Source: Prostheceraeus crozeri (lineage: Eukaryota > Platyhelminthes > Polycladida > Euryleptidae). From it: a DNA stretch of 64,000 nucleotides. The stretch is taken from the NCBI GenBank assembly GCA_907163375.1, contig CAJQUW010008706.1, forward strand, positions 496,001-560,000, in the 5' to 3' direction. The notes below the pieces were generated by a model. The model ran no database searches, was not told the DNA's origin, and saw only the letters and a list, made by a program, of their open reading frames with translations. Made by a program: the position numbers and the translations under genes. This document shows positions 11,929-24,800 of this stretch, in pieces. The number at the start of each line of letters is the position of its first letter. Position 1 is the stretch's first letter.

Positions 11929-14652
11929 CTTTGTCTCAGATACAATAGTTTTCCTACGAGCCAGTGACATTATTATATTTCTATTGAAACGGATGGGTTT
12001 GTTTGATTGAAAGTTGTCTATCATGATGTGAAAAATTGGATGATATCAAAATATTATTCATTCAATTAATCAAATGATAAATCAACCGGCTTAAAGTTCT
12101 CTCCATTTGAATTCTTGAAAATCGATTAAGTGTCTAACATTGTGCAAATGAGAACAGCCATGAGCGAAGCTAGGGGTTACTAAATGAAATAGTAATAAAT
12201 TGTGTGCATGTATATGCACAATATATAATGACAATCAAGTTCTTGACTGAACTCTGTTTAATCTACTGTCTGGCCGTTCAGTGGACCAATTAAAGGCAGT
12301 TCATTGGCCAGGATGGATTGGGTCTGAAACCGGGCTGCGCTGGGCTCATGATGAGTTGACCATGCGTTTTAATGACTCAATAGAAATCAAGACAAAGATA
12401 ATATAACATCCTTCCTGTACCTCAAATAATTGTAAATTTGTAAATTTCTGATCAATTGAATTGAAAAGTCCAGAGCGTACAAATATAAATTAACACTAAA
12501 AACATGGAGGTCCATACCCTAGTACAGAATAGTAGGATGCGCAATACTTTCAGCGGCTAGTCGATCCAACTTTTGTAAGGGACGGGAAATAAATCAATTT
12601 TTATTTATACCTACAAACTAAAGATGAGAGGTCGGCGTGAAACATGACGAGGAGCCAACCAAAAATTATAAATGATGAAAACCAAGAAATAGAAGAAGCC
12701 AAAATATGATCGCTATTCACGGAGTCATCAAGGAGGAACCATGTGGTTGCATAATGCAAAGTTTCGGCCCCTAGCCTCCAACACAGGATTCGCAACTTTT
12801 TTCTGTCAAAATAGTTATCCCAAAGGTAAATCATGCAATTGAAATGATCATCGAGAATAGAGAATTTATCTGATATGAGCTGTGTACAGTGATGTCTAAT
12901 TATTTATTTATGTGTATTATTTATTCACTCACGACTTTATTTCTTCAAAAATTATAGAAAATATACACATAGATTCCCTTCCAGTATTTAAAAAGAATAA
13001 ACATGAGCAAGCCTATAAAAAATCTATATTTTGACAATAGGCCTACTTCCACGAGGAGTCCGAGACTACTGATTTTCTGGCTCAAATTCTAACAGAAACC
13101 TAAGTATTATATGTTGCTGAAATCGCTTCTGTTACTCAAATTCCAGTTTATGGAGTTCCCGTTGACAGTTTTATCAAAACTTGGTTTCAGAGCCATTTTC
13201 CAAAAGGACCATTTTGACCTGGAACTTTTGATTCTGATTGGAAGAAGTTAGCAGTTCAACCACGCGCTTATTCTCAGTGCCAGCAGTTACTATTTTACCA
13301 GAGAATGCTTGTGGTGGATCGCAAGATTAAAAAATTGACGATCGAGACGATCTCACACAATCTTTGAGTTTAGAAAACAAAACAAAACACCCACATGCTA
13401 TTGGTGACTTCAGCAACAATTGAAATCACCTTAAGAATCTTTCATGAAGTTCCTGGTTGTAGGCATCCCACAAGCTTTGTAATTCCTTCAACAATGTGCC
13501 TGGGGATGGAAGATGAATATCTACTTTCACGGCAGCTTAACTGGGTCATCGTGTTCATCATAAAGTTTGCTGTAGAAACTGCGGGCGAGAGTGATATCGG
13601 GTTACCAAGACGAAAGCTTATCTTTGAAAGGCAGTTCAACAGCATTGAAACAGTTGAGTAAATATCTACATCGGTCCCTTGGAATCCAGAGGTCAAATTT
13701 TGAAGTGGCTTGCGATGTACAACAAACTGGTCGATGTGAATCAATAAGTGAGGAATGTTGGGGATCTGCTTCAACTCAAGGTTGGGAAACAATCGAATTA
13801 ATTTGCAAATTACAGGAAGCTGATCTAAATTATTTTTCATGACTCTGTACATGTCAAGAAATCGGGTACCGCTGTAGGAGTAGATGAACCAATTGTTCAT
13901 AGAGCTGTTAAGGATTGCTTGAATATGCTTTTCGCATTAGGTGTTGAGTACAAAAAATCAGAAAACAATTCAAAATTCAATCACAATGCTATGAACTAGA
14001 ACATGCTGCATGGATATGAACATGAGATGAAAACAGGAAACCGAATCTGGGTCATGGTGACTCATCTAATCAAGTCTCAGACGACCCTGAACATCAGTGT
14101 AATGGTTATCAAACTGCTTCAAGGCCCAAATCATCGGAGTAATAAATCGTTATTGAATGACTGTTTCAATTCTCAACATCGCTAGAACTCGCGAAAATCT
14201 GACTGTAGGGTACGAGAAATTTATGTTGAAAGGCTAGGCTATCCTTCCCTGAATCTTGGATTTTTTTACAGCAGCACTTTGCATACATATAGATAGTAGA
14301 TAAAGCAATTTAAGTGGTCACTGAAAGTAGTGACCTGCAATATTTTTGTCACTAAATAGAGAGCTTTAAAGACAGATCGCTAAATAGTGACCAGTTGCGG
14401 GCCCTGCTCCAACCTGTACCACAAGACGGGGCCAGGCCAACCATATCGAATGAACAATAAGGAAGATCTCTCCAAACCTGAGCCAGCCAATGTTAGTGAC
14501 AAGTTCAACTTTCAAGTTTGGTAAGGGATATGCTGAAACCTGCCTCGCAGCCAGTGTACACAAGGAAGGTTCGCACATTCGAAGATAAAAACCAATAGAA
14601 GAATGCATTTAATATGAATTTGAATTGACTGCCACCGATTTTCATAACTCAC
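11929..14652. other. Unassigned DNA downstream of the last visible ANAPC1 exon
   Basis: Opposing frames of 152 codons (13442-13900, -) and 83-88 codons (13395-13842, +) overlap each other and match nothing I know. The C-terminal exon(s) of ANAPC1 should lie here or beyond the window start, but I could not recognise them. Confidence 0.45.
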
Positions 14653-14781
14653 CTTCACGAGGAGGCAATGTCACTAGCCTTTGTCCAGGAAGGCCATGCC
14701 AGATGATGAAAGATGCTACAATTCCATCAGTTAAAGCTGAACTGAAGCCGGAGTAATATTGAACCAGACCATGAGCAAGAC
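14653..14781 (-). CDS. ANAPC1: ANAPC1 exon (near C-terminus)
   Basis: Bounded by an acceptor (CATTTGCAG before 14781) and a donor (GTGAGT after 14653). The 43-codon exon reads GLVQYYSGFSSALTDG, then IVASFIIWHGLPGQRLVTLP. It corresponds to the APC1 segment near the C-terminus, a short hydrophobic helix followed by a proline-containing HxxP-xxLPP stretch. It enters with two bases completing a codon, which matches the one base left by the exon ending at 18500, and it leaves one base over. APC1 is the central scaffold of the anaphase-promoting ubiquitin ligase. Confidence 0.7.
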
Positions 14782-15049
14782 CTGCAAATGCAAAGGCATG
14801 ACGAGCAAAGTATGAGTATATATATACTACATTGAAGAACATCATAGAATAAGCAATTAAAAACATACCTAAGTCAATGGATTTCTACAATCAGGGATGT
14901 GATTTCCCTCCAAAGAGCGCCGATGGAAAGTTGAGTGGGGCGCCAGGAGATTTTTCCATATCTCCGTGATGGCAGGGTTGCCAATTTCATCGTGTACATA
15001 TCACGAATTTGCCTTGATTTTAAGTTCACAGTCGACAACAGGTACCTGT
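14782..15049. other. ANAPC1 intron, 5' part
   Basis: Short intronic stretch with no feature recognised. Confidence 0.5.
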
Positions 15050-15151
15050 ATTCTATGTATTACGCTAAAAGGGCAAGAAAATGTAGAAATCTAAGGGTAC
15101 GAAGCGGAAGAGGATATCTACGATTTTCTTGCCCATCTAGATTCATAGAAT
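15050..15151 (+). repeat. Foldback hairpin element, copy A
   Basis: Inverted arms begin and end with ATTCTATG/CATAGAAT and contain GGGCAAGAAAAT...GTAGA on one side with its complement on the other, around a central loop of roughly 15 bp. Flanking words (GGTACCTGT outside one arm, GCTTATCCT outside the other) also recur, in swapped positions, around copy B. Confidence 0.75.
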
Positions 15152-15614
15152 AGCTTATCCTCTCAATCTATAAAGACAATCTGCCATGACATGAAAAATT
15201 TATCCACTCTTTGAAAAAGAAAACCGCCTATGCCGATGAAGTGGCATTCGTAAGAACACGTATCAGCTTCGCTTTAGTGCAGGCCATGGAGATGTGCCGC
15301 ACGGGATACCGCTCAAGGCGAGGACAACCAGCCAACAACACCAGCGGTCCCTGCCATGGTGGTCAACGCCGAGGCAAGAGGGGACTTTTTTGATTTTTTG
15401 ACTTTCACTTGTGACTTTTTTATCATTATTTTTTTAGAGTGTGTTTTAAACGATGGTGTTATTTTTGTTATGCATTCAATTTAAATAAATCAGTTGAAGA
15501 AAAATGTCCCAGGGCAATATTTTCTATCCTTGTCCTTCTAGAAGGCGAGATAAATTTTCATAGAAATATTCGTATTGGTTATTGGACATCTGCCATAGAT
15601 GCAGAGGATAAGCC
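15152..15614. other. ANAPC1 intron between the two foldback elements
   Basis: No gene or transposon protein seen. Confidence 0.45.
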
Positions 15615-15704
15615 ATTCTATGAATCCAGCGGGAGAGAAAATCGTAGAAATCCGAGGCCGCTCTCGGATTTCTACATTTTCTTGCCCTTCTGGCTTCATA
15701 GAAT
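15615..15704 (-). repeat. Foldback hairpin element, copy B (inverted relative to copy A)
   Basis: Near-perfect palindrome: ATTCTATGAA outer ends, inner GTAGAAATCCGAG pairing with CTCGGATTTCTAC around the six-base centre GCCGCT. It could form a stem of about 40 bp. Confidence 0.8.
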
Positions 15705-17089
15705 ACCTACTGTCTTCTAAACTTCTAAAGTACATGTAATTGCAAATGTCCCACAACCAAATGTGAATGTACGTATATCTCCATAAAAATTCATCTTGCC
15801 CTACCAGGGGGGCAAGATAAGAAATGTTGCCCTGCGACATTTTACATGCCATAGCAGTTTACTTTCACAGATTTATAAAATAAATAAAGTTTCTTTCATC
15901 GCTCAGGCGTTGAGAGTTGAGTTAATTTTTGTCGAAAAAACGTTGCATTCAAACAATGTCATTACTCTATTTTGGCAGACAATGTCGAGATATTCATCGC
16001 TTTCAATCAAGAACACATGAACTCTATCTACATGAAGACTTTCTACCACAAAAATTATAGCCAGGCGGCTTTCATGAAGGCGCCTTGGATCATGAGAAAG
16101 ACCCGAGAGACCGATGGGGGCGGGTTTCAGGTATGTTAGGTTTTTAATGAAGGCGTTTTTGAGACGGGCTACACCCTTAGACAAATTTGACCTCTTGAAA
16201 GCAATTTTCAGGAGAAATGAGAAAATTGAAAAAAATAGGGCATCGAAGGAATTTCTTCAAACGACGAAAACTTCACCGTTAAGTAACAGTAGACAACACT
16301 GAATGGTAGATAAGCTATGTACAGCCAAGAAAAGCAAATGTAAAAAATTGAGTGCTCCTAATGTTGAGTCGTCCCTACCTTTTAGTTGGCGCGCGAACCG
16401 TCTTCATTTTGGGAAATTCACGGCGACCTATCTACCTTTCAGATTTTTATTTAAATGTTAATTATGTTTCTATAGTTGTTTGAGAGGTTATATTAGGTTA
16501 TGCATTTATCATCAGATCATCACTTGCATCATTTTTCACGAAGTTATGTAAGGGTCACCATGTTGTTGTCTTTCTTTCTGTCTAACATCTGCCTTTCCTG
16601 CACTTAGCCATCAACAAAACGGGCATCAGATAACAGCAAGGTCAAATAGCAGGTGATTGAATATTCTTCTTCTTTAATGGACATTTCTTGCAAATAGCTA
16701 ACTCCGGTTCAACGCCAATACAATTCTACTGAAAATATTTAGTACACAGCTTCTTTGAAAAATCGATATCATTAAGGTTGAAATGCCTTGATTTATTTTC
16801 GATTCCTCACCAAAATTGAAACAATATACATATACAACATGGTACATTCTATAAAGTAATGTACGAGTCAATGCAGAAGTGCTTTCTTAGCCACATAGGA
16901 GTTTCTGTCAAGATATCAAGACCTTCATTATTTCATTTTCTGCTGTATTTTTCAAGCCAACCTCTCGTGACAGTTTAAAAAACCTTGCGACCTGGGACGC
17001 GACCACCAGACTGGGTGCAATTGGTCTTATGAGTTCACAAAACAGAATGATAAGAGATTGCGTCATCAAGCTACGATAAAAATCCTGAC
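15705..17089. other. ANAPC1 intron, unassigned
   Basis: Frames of 60-105 codons on both strands overlap each other and lack motifs. Confidence 0.45.
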
Positions 17090-17397
17090 TTCGTTGGATG
17101 ATTGGTGCATTTTTGAAAGATAGGTGCGATTCCTCAATGCTTCTCCAGTTCTTTGGAATTGGAGACATAACAAACATCTTTAAAAGGAGGCATGTTCTCC
17201 GAAACCCGGAAGATGGATGGGTCAAGAAGACTTATGGCATGAAAATGTTGGATCCAACACCGATTGGTCGATTAAAGAGGGCGGAGCGCAAAACAGCATT
17301 TACTGAGCGAAGGTTACTCGGTCTGAAAGAATGTGATGTCACCAATCGTGACTTGTGGAAAAGATCCATTAGGAAAAGCTCTTCAACCGTACAATGA
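17090..17397 (+). pseudogene. Possible LINE ORF2 C-terminal fragment
   Basis: The frame reads FKRRHVLRNPEDGWVKKTYG, then GRLKRAERK, and ends NRDLWKRSIRKS. The order HVLR, then GR.KRA, then NR.LW...IRKS resembles the tail of many non-LTR retrotransposon proteins. There is no reverse transcriptase nearby and the match is loose; it could be chance. A further open stretch to about 17770 is not identifiable. Confidence 0.35.
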
Positions 17398-18499
17398 ATG
17401 GGTCGTAAAAACAAGATGTCAAGATGTAGACTGGAAAGGAAAAGAATTTAAAGCACTAGCAACACGATTACCGAAACCATCTAAATGGACTCTATTTTAC
17501 GACATTTTTCAAAAATTGTGTATTAAAGAAGTCAGAAACGAATGGATGCAAACTTTGTCAGAATTCATCAGGATAGAATAGAAGTTCATGAGTAAAAAAA
17601 TTGAGTCAATCACAATTCTACGATACTCCAAAATTTTCTTTTTATTAGGTGCTAAAGACAAAGCTGATAGGAAAAATGTTTTCGAACTCGTTCAAAAAGA
17701 TTCCAAACTTCGAAAGTTATACCTCAATATTGGATGGGAAAACATGAAGACGCATGAACAACTCAATTAAGGTTGTCAGCCGAGACCTCATAGTACATCA
17801 ACTTTTGTGAATCATATCAAGAAAAGGTATATGCGCGGAATATTATCAAATAGTAGCAAAATTTGACAGACATTCTTGTAATAAGCACATCCTAGCATCT
17901 CAATTAATAGTTAGCCGTTTTCAATAGATATACCATTAGTGCAAATTTGATAAAAAAATGAGGTGTGCAACATCTAGGCCTCACTCAACCATTTCTAGTG
18001 TCATGAACTTGACAAATTGTCAAATAGCAAAACAGAAGTACATTAAAGAACTTTCGCCAAGTATGCTTGCCAAATTCGATGCCAGGTTTATTGCTAACAA
18101 ACAAGTACAAGCATTCCCTTTCAAAAAAATAAACAGATCAAATCGTTTATATTCTGAAAAGTAAAATGTTCGAATTATTTATAAACTCGTGCTTAAAGAT
18201 AGTATCAGCAGCTTGAGAGGCCAACGAAAACATTTTGTGAAATGTCACGCGCACTCCAGCTGCCTTCATCTGCACATTTCGTCAGATTGAGGCAATATTT
18301 CGTCAGCAGTACCAGATGTTTTTCTATTTTCCCGATGACTTACTATTTGCGTGATGGTGATGCCATTAGGCAACGGCAGAGGTCAATGAGAACTTGCAGA
18401 CCTAACGAACATCCGATCCATCATCCCATACACACACTTGCATGACTCATGCATTTTCCCTCTACCCTCAAGTAATGAATGAACTGACGTGAGACTTAC
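17398..18499. other. ANAPC1 intron, unassigned
   Basis: Three short plus-strand frames of 60-82 codons follow one another at 17333-18164, without splice logic or motifs I can name. Confidence 0.4.
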
Positions 18500-18695
18500 T
18501 GTTCGGAACCGAATTCTCCGTCCGACGACTCAGCTCCGCGAACCGGTGATTGATAGAGATGACAGTGCTCTGCCAATGATCGGAGGACATGAGTGAGGGC
18601 AGGTTCAATTGTGGACAGGAGCGAGTGAATACGGAAAGGAACTTCAACTGCCACATGTGCAGGGGATCACACATTCGTCGAAGATAACTTTTGAG
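18500..18695 (-). CDS. ANAPC1: ANAPC1 exon (C-terminal helical region)
   Basis: Acceptor TTTACAG precedes 18695 and donor GTAAGT follows 18500. The exon reads LKSYLRRMCDPLHMWQLKFL, then SVFTRSCPQLNLPSLMSSDH, and ends after SVPN. The MWQLKFLSVF core matches the APC1 helix preceding its last repeats, where an LWQ-K-L pattern is typical. It starts in phase 0 and ends with one spare base, which fits the next exon at 14781. The helix between 18620 and 18690 is the best-conserved part. Confidence 0.7.
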
Positions 18696-21623
18696 CTGTA
18701 AAGAACGAGTAAATGATTGAAATGAAACAAATGGGATGAACATGAACTTCGTATTCAGTGCCATTAAAACTGCTTAATGAAACTATCTGAAGTATACTCT
18801 CAAAGTTGAAATATTAGTATAATCTATTAATTATTCATATAATACGAAAGCGAATTACCTGAGCTCTTTAATGATCTTTGTTCAAAGTTATGCGAGGAAT
18901 AATAGCAACGCCGTGCACTAATGGTTTCATCATGTTATTCCGCAGTCATCGCTTGTATAAATACATTAGACTGGAGACTGCTGCAATGCATAATTGAGAT
19001 AAAGATGGACAAATGCCCTAAAACCATCAAGATAATTTTCAATTCGATTCCATGATCAGCTGCGCATTGATTATGGTACCACTTACGACGAGAGTTGAAA
19101 ATTATCTGCATCTATAACATAGTGTTTGTGGTTGTCAACAATTTTGAAAGTTATGTCACGACTCACAGCAACAAATATGCAAAAATAGGAGGATAAAATT
19201 AGTAGTGTAAAAAAAGAACAAAAAGGACAATGCAACTGACTTTTCGAATAATTTGTTTTTGACTATTGTCTTGAAGTTCTGCTGTTTTCTCCAAATGAAT
19301 TGAAAAAAAAAGTTACTAAGATCTCAATCATCTTTAAACAAGCGGTGTCATGCGTTTCTTTAAGATTTCTGGGATTCGATTAATGACAGTCGAAATTCGA
19401 ATTCCTTAACCGAAGAAACAACACTCAAGCAGTATTTATGGCAGCGAACTGACAAGTCTCCTCTCGATCAAACTAACCATAAACTCCGATTGGTGCTACA
19501 CAATGCAGGCCAGCAAAGTCTCTCTAAAAACGGTCGGATGCAGACTTTCTCAACAAAGAATGAAATTCTGCACAATTTCGGACATACACATATTAAAAAT
19601 ATGCGTGCAGAAAAATCAACACAGCTAATCTCTTTTGAATCATACTGGAACAAAGATACATTTTCGAGTTTCGGAGCAATTCCATGGCAGCTGTAGATGC
19701 TGTGATTTTTGATATGCTAGTGCGGCTAGAAATAGCCGAAGACAACTTCAAATGTCTGCAGTGAACAAACTGAAGGGCTGCACAGCACACTGCTCCGCCT
19801 TTATTTATCCACACATAATTACATCATTCAATTAAGATTGAGGAAAACTCGAAAACAATTCTGTATTATCAAAAGGCATCACCGTCCCTCGCTGGATCCG
19901 CCACTGGTGCCAATTCCCCTTTGATGAATCACTCCAATTTGAAAAGTGGAAAATACTTTGGATTGTTCACATGTCTTGGAGGGGCACAAGATATGCCTCT
20001 CATTTTCCGATGGGGCAATTTTTTTCCGTCTTTGCTGGAGCGCCCCTAGTTATTAAGCACTAATTCTTGCTAATGCTACAAACTGAAAAGGAAAAAATAC
20101 CAACTACAGAAGAAACCAACTACTTATTAAAAATATCTTATGCAAGCGAGCAAACTATAGAAACACTCACGCACATAAAAAACACGTAATTCTTCTCTAA
20201 AGTGTCAATCTGCAGACAAATTGCATTGTTAAGTGTTCATCCAATGAGTATTGAATGTCGCATCAAATTGTATCAGGATAACGTCTCAAATTGTCCGAAA
20301 ATTTTACGAGCAGCAATTTCCACACAAATGCATAAAAATAATCGATGAAACATGAATCGACTAAAAAAGGTATTCTAATTTAGTAGCAAGTTTGAAAACT
20401 AGCTCCAGTTGAAGTCTCTCATTTTTTACAGTCCCTGAGTTACAGCTAATACTGAATCCTACTTGAAGCCAACAAAATGTATGTAACTGTCGAACTTATA
20501 AAACATCGACTTGTGCAACAGACTATGCACATGAAAATGAATTGAAGCTAGGAAACTTATGATGCATCAAAAAGGTGAAATTAACTCTCCTAAGCATGAC
20601 CTAGATAGCTCAATAGGTGCAAATGGTGGTATTCGATTGAGAAATGCGAACTTCTGTACTTGACTCTCCTCTACACATAATTTGATCAAATTTATCTTAT
20701 CAAAAATCATTTGTTTCTCAACAAGAAGTTGAATTTATAAGCAAATTCAAATTAACAGGTCGATTATAGAGTGCTTATGTTCTTAAAATGAATCTCATGA
20801 CGCTAAAACAATATCAGCGGAAACCAATTGAGCTGATAAGTTGATTTCTCAATGAGCCATTGACGTAATTCGACATGCTGTATCATGATCGCTACTAAAG
20901 CAATCTATTAGTCTTTTTCATTGATGTTCCAATCACCTGATTCAATATTACGTAAGCACTGATCCGTGCGATCACTTTCTAAAGAGAGGCTCCTCGACTT
21001 CGTGCATAAAAGCAATGATGCTCATGTGTGGAATGACTGAATCAATTTCATTGATGCATTTTTTCACAGCTAGTACTTTTGACCTTTGCTCGTTCTAACA
21101 TGAGCACCTACTAATATACAAAAAGAACTTAATTGGTCATTTGCGTATCTCAACAAGAACCATCAAGGTCGGTGAACCATCATGCAAATTAGGTGTCATT
21201 CAGGTTAAAAATGAATGACATGCTGAAATTTCGGGCAGCACTCATTTGAGCTTATCAGAGGACGATCAGTGACAATTACACAAAACAAAATTAGCTAGAT
21301 ACTCATACCTAGAATTTCCATCGTTGAATGAATAGACCATATACTTTATTCATAGATGAAAATCAAATGGAGCTTCATCAATTTCAGATCTTATATTGAA
21401 GAGAGGAATCCCTTCACCTGTTCTTCTCAAGCTGCACATTGGAATGAACACACATTTCTCACTTTGCATTAATACTTTGTAAACGGACAGAGCGTGAAAA
21501 GCAAATTCACTTTGAAAACAACGAAATAAAGAGCGATCATTTTACAAGAAATGAGAGCACCACCAAAAGGCAGCTTATGTGATTAAGCATGCTGATTTTG
21601 TACACAGACATGGCTGGTGTTAA
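18696..21623. other. ANAPC1 intron(s), unassigned
   Basis: No exon with a good splice frame found, although ANAPC1 coding sequence between the exons at 31675 and 18695 should lie somewhere in 18.7-31.7 kb. A fragment near 19880-19925 (CTGGATCCGCCACTGGTGCC) looks like a common repeat tail but is too short to assign. Confidence 0.4.
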
Positions 21624-21724
21624 GCTGCACTCGCATTCGAGAAACCGTTGAATTTCTGCAAAACCTTGTAATAGAAGGAGGAACGAGTTTTTGCTCGACG
21701 TTTCGGGTACAGAACCTTTTTCAC
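21624..21724 (-). repeat. Mini inverted repeat, left arm with PLE/hammerhead-like core
   Basis: Imperfect inverted copy of 21763-21866. On the minus strand it reads GTGAAAAAGGTTCTGTACCC then GAAACGTCGAG, the same GAAAC-after-helix layout as in PLE tails. Outer end is GCTGCACTCG. Confidence 0.6.
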
Positions 21725-21762
21725 GGAAATTTTATTTATTAATTTCAACCTGTTTTAACTCA

Positions 21763-21866
21763 GTGAAGAAGGGTCTGGACTCGAAACGTCGAGTAAAACT
21801 CGTTTTTCCTTCTAAAAAGTTTTTGCAGAAATTCAAGAGAGTGCGTTTTTCGAATACGAGTGCAGC
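21763..21866 (+). repeat. Mini inverted repeat, right arm with PLE/hammerhead-like core
   Basis: Reads GTGAAGAAGGGTCTGGACTC then GAAACGTCGAG; GGGTC and GACTC can pair as a helix II. About 38 bp separates it from its inverted partner. It looks like two PLE-type ends joined, without any coding part. Confidence 0.6.
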
Positions 21867-24800
21867 CTATAATCATGATCCTCCCGTTTGCTGCCATCAA
21901 TTATATGGCTTGTGTGACAGCTTGATTACAAAGCGATTCCATTACTTGTAAATTTGTCAGAGCAGTCGGTTACGTGTTAAATGGAGAAACGATTTCAAGA
22001 GATCACGGTCCATGTCAGAAGCTTGCCAGTGGCGAATGACAGCACTATCCGACAACAACAACAAACCTGTGACTTGAAACCGATGATCATACGGAATCAT
22101 TTTTCCATATTACACCGTGTCATATGGAGTGTTACATGACGTTTAGGAAATTACAAGTACTGGAATAGATTTGTAATCAAACTGTCACACCAGCTAGATC
22201 CTTGTGCACAACCACATGTGCATTACCAATGTTCTATTATATTGCAAAATTGTTGCTTCAATATTTCTTATCATCATCCCCATCCCGTTCTATTTCTTTG
22301 TTGACCACAGTCTGTTCGCCTGATTTGTATTCAATGCAAACTATGTTAAGCAAGATATCGCGATCACTTCACTAAGAATCGGTGAAAGGATTCCTAGCTT
22401 CATGCGTTCAGAGCGAGAATGCAAAAGAAGACCTTCTCTATACCCTTTACTACAGTCATCGGAATAGGTCTTAAATAGAGAATCTCTGGCAGCTGTTTTA
22501 CGATTCCATCTAAACTAAAGATAGACCTGAACGTACATCATCATGCCAGCACAGCCTTGTTCCCAATGTGAGTAATAGTGTAATAGAAATGAGGGAATTC
22601 TTATAGAGCTGTTCAATTTATATTTATGTTTTATTTGTCGACGAGCATGTCAGTTAAGTGTTAAATAACTTCATTGTCAATAGGTTATTGAGTGTTCAGT
22701 CGTGTAATAAATATATGAATGTACTATCCGCGCCGGTATGAACTTTGAACCCGAATTTGCAAAAGCATTTTAACATAATGGACTGCACTATAAAGAGAAA
22801 TATCTCAAACGCGCTTTCTCTTACAGTGCACGAAAGTGAGATCCCGTTTCAACAACCAATCGTTATCATCGTTGGTGCGCCGAAAAACATTGAGAGGGAG
22901 ATAGGCTCACATTTGAGAATGCTGCATTTGGAGGTGTGCATCATCCAGCAGAGAATAGCAGACTTATATTTTCTTAACACGTGCTTAGTAGCGTATGTTA
23001 CAATATGTTTACAACAAGAGATCACTTTTTCTCTTATCAGATTTGTTCGGCTCGATCATATTTATGCTTGATTAAAACACCTAATATCTTCATTTGTCCT
23101 ACATTAGCAAAATGACGTTAAGCAGAAATAACGTTGCTATTAGTTAACATATAATATCATCCATTCTCCATGACATTAGATTCCGCTTCCTGAAATAGTG
23201 GTTAACAAAATCAGCAGCATGCTACAATCAATCTGAAGGGGACTGTAATTTAATTTACTGTAATTCAGTAAAGAATCTATTCATTTGGCCCTTGGTGATA
23301 TTACTTAACGGAGTCTGCTGCATGAAAATATCAAAACATCGAAACAATAAGATAGGTCACATTTAATGAATGGCATGACATCTTACATCAATATTCTATA
23401 CAATTTGCTGATTGTCATGCAATAATTCAATGTCTTTCAATTAGTAGGAATAACACTGTAATGTTTTGGCGAGCTTCATCTTAAGGCATAAAATTTTGAA
23501 GATTCCCGGAAATAATAATCCAGTATTTTCAGATTCTCAGGAATATACGAAACCATAATCAGAACGCTCGACTGATTCCATGATTGCGCACAGACTAATT
23601 TTGCGGAGATAAATAACCTGAACTCGAATCCTGTCTCTGAGGCGGGAAGTTGAAGCGGGATGTTAACTTTGTGTGTCAAGCGCTACTTCTTTCCCCCTCC
23701 AATCATCCAACAATATGAAATTCGCAGTGAAGAAAGCATCTACCACTTAAAACAATGTGTATTTCAATACACAAAGTCTTCACGGTAGCAATATCACTCT
23801 ACTACGATTGCGGAGCGATAAAATTGTAAATCTGAATGTGTAGATTGCTGAGACGTCGTATAGTTAGTTGCCTCGAAATACTAAACATGCATGCTAAATG
23901 TTAGTGTGATGAGCATGGACTACATGAAAAAGAGCATTTTTCTTTTATGTAAAATTCCAACCGGTTGATCAATAAACAGATCCAGAAGTGTTTCCTCTAA
24001 GGCAAAAGCGGTACATCTACGAGGTATATAGCAATTACTACAAATTTGAGGATTTAGCAACAGCCAATATACTATAAGAAATGTTGATGGTAAATTAGTT
24101 TTGCGTCTATATACATTATCCATATTTCATTTCCACATTTCAAATTAAGTATTAAGCAGTTCGCGGCACACCAAGCCTGATGAACGACCAAATAAATTGC
24201 ATAGAACAACCTGAAAATATTCTTTACGAGAGGAAGAAGCGCCCAGTGTCATCTCAATGTCAATTATTTACATAATTATCTTTCATGTCATTCCTTCAAA
24301 ATTGACAGAACTGAACCGAACTTGGGAACCTTCAATGATAAGGACCTTAATTCCTCTTGACAACGATCAGCGAACATGTCCGAAATTGAGGTGAATCCAT
24401 TATTGAGAGCAAACTGATGAAATATCTCTGATATGAAGTTTATTTTCGTGCATAAACTACACGTCTTCTGACGTGAGAATTCCATTATTTTTTTTTATTC
24501 TGTTTATAACTGATAACAAAACTGCTGCCCTAAATAATGACAATGATAAAGCACAACGGGGCGAAAACATTTCTAGGATCAGCATGAGCACGTCACCAGA
24601 AAGATGAACCTGTCAGTAAATTGTAATTAATTTCATTTTTCCAGCGATATCACGTCTCCAAAAGCTTTCTCGATACACGAACTTATGCAAATGAAGTACA
24701 TCTAGCTCAAGTTATCCATGGCTGCATCCCGGAATTTCAAATGCTAGTGACGAGAATCAAGCAAGATTTGTTATAATAAATGACACAATCACATGCATGA

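Noticed and set aside
13395-13900. Overlapping open frames on both strands (88, 83 and 152 codons)
   Set aside because: They occupy the same DNA in three frames, with no family motif and no splice support; likely chance.
15211-15393. GC-richer 60-codon frame between the two foldback elements
   Set aside because: No splice borders and no recognisable motif.
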